Part shown: one piece after another, positions 18,485 through 23,926 of the stretch
How the letters are laid out: every line of letters starts with the position of its first letter
How positions within the stretch are numbered: position 1 is the stretch's first letter
IMG/VR virus record: IMGVR_UViG_3300006332_000143
Span: 1-23,926 of that record
Reading direction: 5' to 3' (one strand)
Length of the DNA: 23,926 nt
Source: a virus
Program-made: the position numbers and the translations under genes
The notes under the pieces: model-generated
Databases searched by the model: none
The model's input: the letters and a program-made list of their open reading frames with translations, nothing else
Told to the model about the DNA's origin: nothing

Positions 18485-21393
18485 TAATCATTTAGGAAAG
18501 AACGAGCCCCAGCCTGAGCCTCTTCAACAATGTCATTAAACACCGTTCTAACTTGCTCCGCTATGGCCTGAGCGTCACCGCTAGACCCATTGATGTTAAA
18601 TGTTGCCGTGATATTTTGCCCGCCCATTGACGCCCCAGCGGTTGCCAAAGCGGGCTGAGGTTGAGCCGCTGGAATTAATCCATCCAAGGAAACTGGAGCT
18701 GGAACATTAGTTGGATTAAGTAAACCGCCAAGATTTAAAAAACTTGGTTCTGGAGCTGGAGCTTTTTGATTTTGTTCTGTACTTCCTAAGGCTGGAGCTG
18801 GAGCCCCTTGAGGTGTGGCCGCTTGCCCCTGAGCCGAGCCCTGAGGGTTAGGCAATAGGAAATTAGAGATAGCCCCAGCAATCCCGCCAAGAGCTTGCCT
18901 CACGCCTCCGAGGATGTCTCCATCTTTTGCAAGTTGAATTCCTTTCCCTAATGTATCCATCATCATTTTTCCGCTTGCGGTTAGATCAGCCAATGGGCCT
19001 TCTTTAGCGTCACTAAATGGAAGCATATTTCGGATTTTTCCAAACACCCCAGTAACTGCATTCCATAGCCCTTGGGCAGCCGATAAAATACCCTCTTTAA
19101 TTGCATTAACAAAATCGGCTCCAGCCTGTAACGCATTAGAGCCAAGATTGGAGAACCAAGAGCCAATGGTTGATGTGAAATTAGAAAGTGCCTGAGCCGC
19201 TCCAGTAAGGCCCCTCATTAGGCCATCTCTTATTGGCTGCCCTAGATTCCATAGCCAAGATAATCCGGGCATTACAACGCCTTTGAGAACTGCCCCCATT
19301 CCTCTCAATGGAGCGGTCGCAATATTTACAATTCCGCTTCCGATTCCCTTTAATGCTCCACCAATAAGATTTGGAATTGCTTTGAAAGCTGGAACAATTA
19401 CCTTTCCTAAAAGAGCTTTTAATCCTCTGAATGGGGCAAGGATAATATTTAAAATTAAAGTTCCTAGACCTTTTAATAAACCTGTCAAAAGATTTCCAAC
19501 GCCGCTGATCAACTTTGGAATTCCATTTTTTAATCCATTCCAGAGTGGAAGGATGACCGCCTTGTGTATCCAGCCAAGGCCAAATATATTAACTACCAAT
19601 TTATAAAGAAGATACAAACTCCCTTTGACTAAATTGAAAACTAATTTGAAAAGATTTTGAATTCCCCAAATAACGGTTTTAATAATTGTTCCGACTATTT
19701 GGAAAGGTAGAAGAATTATAAATTTGGCAATCCTTAAAACAGCACCAAGAATATTTCCAAAGAATCCTTGGAAGCCTTTCCATAAATTTGATAAAGCTGT
19801 ATCAATTAATTTTGTGTTCCCTGTAACTAGACCGCCGATGAGCTGGAAAAATCCTTTAACCATATTCCACGCCCCTCGAAAAATTCCAAAAATTGAATTG
19901 AATATCTGAGTTATTCCATTTCTAAACCAGTCACATTTTTTCCATAGCAATACGACCCCAGCAACAACAGCGGCGATTCCAGCAATTGCCAAACCAATTG
20001 GGCCTGTAGCAGCGGCCCACATAGCTGTAAATTTGACAGATGAAATACTTGCCCACAAAGAAGCAAGCTTCATATTGCCAACCATTGTTCCCAGACCCGC
20101 ATTCCATAATCCGACGGAATAGAAAATGAAAGGAAGGGCAGCGGTTAAAGCGGCAAAAGCTCCACTCAATAAAAAGACTGCCTCACCAAGACCGGGGATT
20201 TTTTCAAATAACCAAGCAACACCACCAACAACTTTTGCAAGTCCATCCGTTAATTTCGTCAGGATTCCTGTTAAGTCTCCGCCCATGGAATGCTGTAAAC
20301 CTTCCCACGCCGATTGGAGCCTTTTAAAAGCACCCGCCAAGTTATCGTTCATCTTCTTAGCAGTCTTTGAAGCGTGACCTTCGCTATCTGCTAATAACTC
20401 AATTTGTTTTTGAAGTTCTCCAGTTGCTGCCTTTTCTTGGAGAATCATTCCAGTCGTCGCCGCTCGCATTCCGAACAGATCTTTTTGCATTGCGATTGCG
20501 GCCTGACCAGTAATGTTTTGATCACGCATGGCTTTATCTATTTCTGCCAATAGATCGGCCATTGGTTTCATTTGACCGTTGGCATCTTTTACAGAAACAC
20601 CCAACTCATTCAACGCACCGTCCGCCTGTCCTGATGCCATTCGGAGCATCATGGCCCTTAAGTGAGTTCCAGCCTCTGAGCCTTGAACGCCAGCATTTCC
20701 GAGAATATCAAGTGAAGCGGCTAACGATTCAATTGATTGACCAGCATTTTTAAATGGTGGTCCTGCTTTTGCGAAAGCCTCTCCCAACATTGTCACGTCT
20801 ACGTTACCTGAGACGGATGCCTTACTTAAGAGGTCTACAACTTTTGAAGTTTCAGAGGCTTGCATACCAAAGCCACCCAAAACATTCGAGGCAATATCCG
20901 CCGCCTCGGCCAGTTCCATTTTTCCAACTGTGGCCAGATCTAAAAGACCGGGTGTTGCGTCCAATATTTGATTCGTTTTATATCCAGCCTGAGCGAGGAA
21001 CTCCATCGCAGCGGCTGATTCCTGAGCGGTGTATTTCGTTGTACGTCCTAATTCTTTAGCAAGGTTGGTGAGGCTTGCTTGTTGTGCCGCTGTAGAATCT
21101 CCGACCTTCGCAAACACGGCGTCCATGGTTTGCTCGAAACCAGCCACCACTTTCATGGTGTCAACCATGGCCAAGCCAATACCTGTGGAAGCAACAGCCG
21201 CCGCTCTCCAAGCGGGGTTGTTAACCACATTCATCATCCCCTGCTGACCCGCTGCAAAGCCGTCGTTGAGGTTTCTGCTGACCGTTGTGCTCATGCCTCG
21301 AACTGAGGCATTAGCTTGTTTTATTGATTTATTGAGGGACCCGAGGACTTGCCCACCAATCTTCAAAATTATGTGGGATTGCCCCTTGGCCAT
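18484..21393 (-). CDS. Tail tape measure protein (P2 gpT-like)
   Basis: This 969-residue protein is the tape measure that sets tail length and is expelled on infection. The N-terminal part carries the TP901-type core: FEQTMDAVFAKVGDSTAAQQ, followed by LAKELGRTTKYTAQESAAAM and EFLAQAGY, and later NVLGGFGMQASETSKVVDLL. The middle, about residues 385-490, has several hydrophobic segments, and the region up to about 750 is a long run of glycine- and leucine-rich amphipathic repeats. The C-terminus is rich in Ala, Pro and Gln, ending in a polar helix. It follows the E' frame without a gap. Its length would suggest a tail somewhat longer than that of P2. Confidence 0.92.
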   Translation of the reverse strand: MAKGQSHIILKIGGQVLGSLNKSIKQANASVRGMSTTVSRNLNDGFAAGQQGMMNVVNNPAWRAAAVASTGIGLAMVDTMKVVAGFEQTMDAVFAKVGDSTAAQQASLTNLAKELGRTTKYTAQESAAAMEFLAQAGYKTNQILDATPGLLDLATVGKMELAEAADIASNVLGGFGMQASETSKVVDLLSKASVSGNVDVTMLGEAFAKAGPPFKNAGQSIESLAASLDILGNAGVQGSEAGTHLRAMMLRMASGQADGALNELGVSVKDANGQMKPMADLLAEIDKAMRDQNITGQAAIAMQKDLFGMRAATTGMILQEKAATGELQKQIELLADSEGHASKTAKKMNDNLAGAFKRLQSAWEGLQHSMGGDLTGILTKLTDGLAKVVGGVAWLFEKIPGLGEAVFLLSGAFAALTAALPFIFYSVGLWNAGLGTMVGNMKLASLWASISSVKFTAMWAAATGPIGLAIAGIAAVVAGVVLLWKKCDWFRNGITQIFNSIFGIFRGAWNMVKGFFQLIGGLVTGNTKLIDTALSNLWKGFQGFFGNILGAVLRIAKFIILLPFQIVGTIIKTVIWGIQNLFKLVFNLVKGSLYLLYKLVVNIFGLGWIHKAVILPLWNGLKNGIPKLISGVGNLLTGLLKGLGTLILNIILAPFRGLKALLGKVIVPAFKAIPNLIGGALKGIGSGIVNIATAPLRGMGAVLKGVVMPGLSWLWNLGQPIRDGLMRGLTGAAQALSNFTSTIGSWFSNLGSNALQAGADFVNAIKEGILSAAQGLWNAVTGVFGKIRNMLPFSDAKEGPLADLTASGKMMMDTLGKGIQLAKDGDILGGVRQALGGIAGAISNFLLPNPQGSAQGQAATPQGAPAPALGSTEQNQKAPAPEPSFLNLGGLLNPTNVPAPVSLDGLIPAAQPQPALATAGASMGGQNITATFNINGSSGDAQAIAEQVRTVFNDIVEEAQAGARSFLND

Positions 21394-21585
21394 TTACTTC
21401 CTCCGAAATGCTTTTTTGGTTTCTTTGGCGACCTCGGCTTCTAGTTTCTGAGCGGCCTTAAGCCATTCATAAATTTCAGTCACTGTTTCATCGAGGATTT
21501 CGCTAAGGCCCCATCCTGTTAATTTTGACAGGATCAGGACGGCTCTTCTGAACTCTCCGATTTCTGGCCGCCCGACTGGGTAAAA
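21394..21585 (-). CDS. gpE' frame, expressed as a -1 frameshift extension of gpE
   Basis: The -1 frame relative to gpE is open from a stop just upstream of 21590 to the TAA at 21394. It encodes 63 residues including LSKLTGWGLSEILDETVTEI followed by YEWLKAAQKLEAEVAKETKK. The helical EILDETVTEIYEWL part resembles P2 gpE'. There is no good independent start. At 21582-21585 the gpE frame reads ACT TTT ACC, where the tRNA on TTT can slip back one base onto TTT, giving a simple shift site. As in P2 and many tailed phages, a gpE-gpE' fusion would serve as tail assembly chaperone. Confidence 0.7.
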   Translation of the reverse strand, partial: FYPVGRPEIGEFRRAVLILSKLTGWGLSEILDETVTEIYEWLKAAQKLEAEVAKETKKAFRRK

Positions 21586-21860
21586 GTTGCGATCATCTCA
21601 CTTAGTCGAGTTAGATCTGAGACGTCTAATTCATCCAAAGTTTCTGGACCACACTCGCAAAGGTTTTGCAACATGGTCTTAGTTCTTTGAGCTTCCGACA
21701 CGCCCTTGGCTTCCTGTTCTTGCATAGCGAACAAGTCCCGACCTTTAGGCCGACGCACCGTTAAATAGCTAACAGTGGCCCCAGCAATTGTGATTGGATA
21801 ATCGAGGTCAACATGGACGGTGGGAGACTTACCCGCCGTTGTTGTTTTCTTGGTGGTCAT
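21534..21860 (-). CDS. P2 gpE-like tail assembly chaperone
   Basis: This 108-residue protein matches the P2 gpE family (tail assembly chaperone, Mu gp41-like): DLDYPITIAGATVSYLTVRR at residues 18-37 is characteristic, followed by RPKGRDLFAMQEQE, and the C-terminal part is acidic and helical (LDELDVSDLTRLSEMIATF). It ends in a polar tail read only without frameshifting. The leader contains CCCACCAAAC directly before the ATG. It lies between the tube and tape-measure genes, the standard position. Confidence 0.85.
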   Translation of the reverse strand: MTTKKTTTAGKSPTVHVDLDYPITIAGATVSYLTVRRPKGRDLFAMQEQEAKGVSEAQRTKTMLQNLCECGPETLDELDVSDLTRLSEMIATFTQSGGQKSESSEEPS

Positions 21861-21878
21861 GTTTGGTGGGTTTTAGTT

Positions 21879-22382
21879 TTAGATACCGAGAGCGGTTCTC
21901 ATAGATGCGAGCTGATCAGTACCGCCGATTAAGCGAGTCATGTTCTCTATGTCAATTTCGATGAGATTTGTTCCACCGATTTCAACTCGATAATATGAAA
22001 CACCCATTGTGAAATTGCACTCTGTCAATTCTCCAGACTGGAAAGATCCCATGTCTAGTTCCTTGATGCAACCTCTGAGGTTGATAACAATCGCCACAGC
22101 ATCTTCACCGGGTCGCTGCATTGCTCCCCTAGCGGTCAACTGAACGGCGTTTGTATCTTGAAGGCCCCATTGCTGTATGAGTGCCTCGTTGTATTCAGAA
22201 ACAGTGAACTCGGCCTCCATGGCCTCGGAGCCCATGTCGATGTAATAAGGGGCATCCATTCCGCCGGCTCTGTACTCCTCAGATTTAGTTGAGAGAGTAG
22301 GAGGTGTTAACTCAGTAACCCTCCCCGCATACCCGACACCATCGACGGATAATTGAAAGTTTTTTAAAGTTCTTGGAAGCAT
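21879..22382 (-). CDS. P2 FII-like major tail tube protein
   Basis: This 167-residue protein matches the P2 FII tail tube family. Landmarks are MLPRTLKNFQLSVDGVGYAG, then LTPPTLSTKSEEYRAGGMDA and the IDMGSEAMEAEFTVSEYN segment, with YYRVEIGGTNLIEIDIENM near the end. The length is typical. It forms the inner tube of the contractile tail and is 10 bases from the sheath gene. Confidence 0.92.
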   Translation of the reverse strand: MLPRTLKNFQLSVDGVGYAGRVTELTPPTLSTKSEEYRAGGMDAPYYIDMGSEAMEAEFTVSEYNEALIQQWGLQDTNAVQLTARGAMQRPGEDAVAIVINLRGCIKELDMGSFQSGELTECNFTMGVSYYRVEIGGTNLIEIDIENMTRLIGGTDQLASMRTALGI

Positions 22383-22392
22383 GAATTAATCC

Positions 22393-23799
22393 TCAATCAA
22401 ATAGGGCTGATGTGATGTAGCCATTAGTTAATTGACTACGGAAAGTAACTCTCTCGGCTGGATAGCAAGGAGTGAAATCAAAATCAAAAGTGACCTTGCC
22501 CGCTGCAATATCGGCTGGAGTGTTTTGCTCAGGATCAACCCAACACTTACCTCCAAGAATTGCTCCCTTAGCAATGAGCGTTCTTAGATACGCATCAACT
22601 CCCTCTTTTACATCTTGAAGATAGGTTCTATTAATACATCTATCAACAGCCCACAGATGGGCCTCAAGAATAGATTGGTTGATCATGTCAGCGGTTCTCC
22701 TTACAGAAAGGAAAGCCCACTTAGAATCATTTGAAGTGGATCTATTACCCCAAAGTCTGTATCCATCTTGACGGATTATGACTCCAACTTTATTTTCGTT
22801 CAATAAATTCGCTGCACTTGTCGAGGAACCAAGTTGGAAAGGAACAGTCCTAGCAACTCCAGAAATTCCTGAAAGAGTTTGATTGGAAGGACTCCACCAA
22901 AAACCTTTCTCCTCGTCAGTCTTAGCAATCAAGCCAGCAACTCTGGAAGACGCTGGAAGATTTACATAAGTGCTAGACGCTGTGTCGTAAACCCTAACGT
23001 GTGGATCAATTACATAAATCCTTGGGTTTGAATGCAAGGCTGCATAAGCCTGAGCAGCGGCGTCTGTAGTGTTTGGACCGTCCGCAATAATAACGGCGGC
23101 CAATTGATCAGCGATTCCTTCGAGCTCAGCCACTACAGGATTTTTCAAAGTTCCTGTGTTTGCTGTAGCTGCTGCTGATGATCCACCACCACCTGAGAAT
23201 GAAACTGTAGGAGCTGATGAATATCCATTACCTCCATCGGTAACAGTTACAGCGGTAACAACTCCAGAGGCATTAACTGTTGCTGTTGCTGTTGCACCGT
23301 TTCCGCCGCCGCCTGAGATTGAAACGCTAGGAGCTGATGTATAACCAGAGCCCGGAGTCGTGACGTTAATTGAAGTTATTCCGTCTGTTACTTGGCTTGA
23401 TGTAAAGCCGGGAGCAATAAGAATTTTTGGATCAAATCCAACTTCCATTTTTGCTGCTAGAAGTGCATGGCATCCTGTGTATCCAGTAGACGAGCCGATG
23501 ACATTGCTCAAAACCTGAGCGTCTGTTCCTGTGCTATCAACACGGATTACGACTACAACAGCCCCAGCGGAATCAAATATCCCGTCCATTGCGGCGGGTA
23601 GTGTTCCAGTAGTTCCAAGCTTGCCAGCCTTAGTTCTGTCCCCTGCAACTAGTACAGGTGTATCAAGCGGGAAAATTGTTGCGTCGGCGGTTGGAGCTGT
23701 TCCGACTAAGCCAATGACCCCAGAGCGAACTGTTTTTATGGGTCTTAAGCCTGTGTCGATCTCCAACACCTCGACGCCATGAAGAAATGATGTGCTCAT
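22393..23799 (-). CDS. P2 FI-like tail sheath protein with an inserted glycine-rich repeat domain
   Basis: This 468-residue protein is the contractile tail sheath. The N-terminus (FLHGVEVLEIDTGLRPIKTV), the LVGTAP strand and the C-terminal region (WAFLSVRRTADMINQSILEA; FDFDFTPCYPAERVTFRSQL) are typical of P2 FI. It is about 70 residues longer than P2 FI, as I recall that length. The extra part is a glycine-rich insert at residues 141-217 with two 40-residue repeats, sitting between the N-terminal domain and the KNPVVAELEGIADQLAAVII helix, at a place where sheath proteins often carry surface domains. Confidence 0.92.
   Translation of the reverse strand: MSTSFLHGVEVLEIDTGLRPIKTVRSGVIGLVGTAPTADATIFPLDTPVLVAGDRTKAGKLGTTGTLPAAMDGIFDSAGAVVVVIRVDSTGTDAQVLSNVIGSSTGYTGCHALLAAKMEVGFDPKILIAPGFTSSQVTDGITSINVTTPGSGYTSAPSVSISGGGGNGATATATVNASGVVTAVTVTDGGNGYSSAPTVSFSGGGGSSAAATANTGTLKNPVVAELEGIADQLAAVIIADGPNTTDAAAQAYAALHSNPRIYVIDPHVRVYDTASSTYVNLPASSRVAGLIAKTDEEKGFWWSPSNQTLSGISGVARTVPFQLGSSTSAANLLNENKVGVIIRQDGYRLWGNRSTSNDSKWAFLSVRRTADMINQSILEAHLWAVDRCINRTYLQDVKEGVDAYLRTLIAKGAILGGKCWVDPEQNTPADIAAGKVTFDFDFTPCYPAERVTFRSQLTNGYITSALFD
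23149..23379 (-). repeat. Two 40-residue Gly-rich repeats inserted in the sheath gene
   Basis: The sheath insert contains PGSGYTSAPSVSISGGGGNG and, 40 residues later, GGNGYSSAPTVSFSGGGGSS, each followed by an alanine- and threonine-rich strand. This G-x-GY-x-x-x-P-x-V-x-x-x-GGGG pattern is a known type of beta repeat in many phage and bacterial surface proteins. The repeats differ at several positions, so the duplication is not recent. They would be displayed on the outside of the tail. Confidence 0.75.
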
Positions 23800-23818
23800 A
23801 GTGCGAGTTGAAAATTAC

Positions 23819-23841
23819 CTCGATGTTGACATGTTATCGAG
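23819..23841. promoter_or_regulatory. Inverted repeat upstream of the sheath gene
   Basis: CTCGAT (23819-23824) and ATCGAG (23836-23841) are perfect inverted arms with an 11-base spacer containing TTGACATG. It lies in the 78 bases between a terminator-like hairpin and the sheath start codon, so it is a candidate operator or activator site for tail gene expression. A convincing promoter could not be assigned. Confidence 0.4.
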
Positions 23842-23851
23842 ACACGGCGTT

Positions 23852-23876
23852 AAAAGAAACAGCCGCTGTTGTCTTT
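23852..23876 (-). terminator. Possible intrinsic terminator upstream of the sheath gene
   Basis: On the minus strand, AAAGACAACAG and CTGTTTCTTT pair with a single bulged C and a three-base loop, followed by a short T-rich end (TTTT to 23852). The stem is AT-rich at its base, so it is weaker than the others in this window. It directly follows the stop codon at 23878. Confidence 0.4.
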
Positions 23877-23877
23877 C

Positions 23878-23926
23878 CTATTGTATCCGCAATTCGGGAG
23901 GACTAGGAAAAACCATATTAAAAGAC
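23878..23926 (-). CDS. Possible 3' end of an upstream tail gene (partial)
   Basis: The minus-strand frame entering the window at 23925 encodes SFNMVFPSPPELRIQ and then stops at TAG (23880-23878), just before a terminator-like hairpin. The other two frames are less convincing: one stops at once, the other reads a hydrophobic then cysteine-containing end. The position, immediately before the sheath gene in the same direction, suits the last gene of the preceding structural block. Too little is visible to name it. Confidence 0.4.
   Translation of the reverse strand, partial: SFNMVFPSPPELRIQ

Noticed and set aside
18484-21393. Several plus-strand open frames of 60-107 residues opposite the tape measure gene
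   Set aside because: They are shadows of the repeated Gly/Leu codons of the tape measure and have no independent signals.
1-23926. CRISPR array, insertion sequence or rRNA gene
   Set aside because: No regularly spaced identical repeats, transposase motifs, long terminal inverted repeats or rRNA segments were seen. The recurring palindromes are promoter-linked, spaced by genes and not identical.

Overview
The window reads as part of a P2-like, contractile-tailed phage or prophage of marine picocyanobacteria (Synechococcus or Prochlorococcus type). The contractile tail is shown by recognisable homologues of P2 FI, FII, E/E', T, U, X and D. The cyanobacterial link rests on several small exported or membrane proteins (8825-11265) that I recognise, from memory only, as families typical of marine cyanophages, and on a possible NblA-like protein. 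No capsid, terminase, integrase or repressor gene lies in the window.

Layout: (1) 1-4679, minus strand: a recombination/replication block with an SF2 helicase, a VRR-NUC nuclease, a small protein and a primase-helicase whose 3' end runs into a fragment of a bacterial rpsL gene, so the left edge is chimeric. (2) 4737-8859, plus strand: RecE-like nuclease, RecT annealing protein, HTH protein, SSB, two small membrane proteins, a thermonuclease and a proline-rich membrane protein. (3) 8825-11265, minus: cyanophage-type exported and membrane proteins. (4) 11280-11920, plus: a lysozyme-like C-terminal half and the possible NblA-like protein. (5) 11917-12986, minus: a small exported peptide, an unknown protein and a 2OG-oxygenase fold that seems to lack its iron ligands. 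(6) 13076-15841: small accessory genes, most of them carrying their own promoter and terminator. (7) 15866-23926, minus: the tail module.

The most striking feature is in region 6. Six minus-strand promoters share one design: a 26-27 bp imperfect palindrome (arms like GGAATGCC and GGCATTCC) overlapping the -35 box, a -10 box that is always TATATT, and usually a small gene ended by an intrinsic terminator. A seventh copy faces the other way at 7238-7274. This looks like a dispersed operator set for one regulator controlling accessory genes. A second recurring element, CCCACC, lies just upstream of many start codons, three times directly after a terminator-like hairpin and T-tract.

Functionally, the left arm supplies homologous recombination (nuclease, annealing protein, SSB, helicase) and replication initiation. 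The right arm builds the tail: sheath, tube, assembly chaperone made by a -1 frameshift, tape measure, and baseplate hub with a PAAR tip. The centre holds host-interaction and accessory genes.
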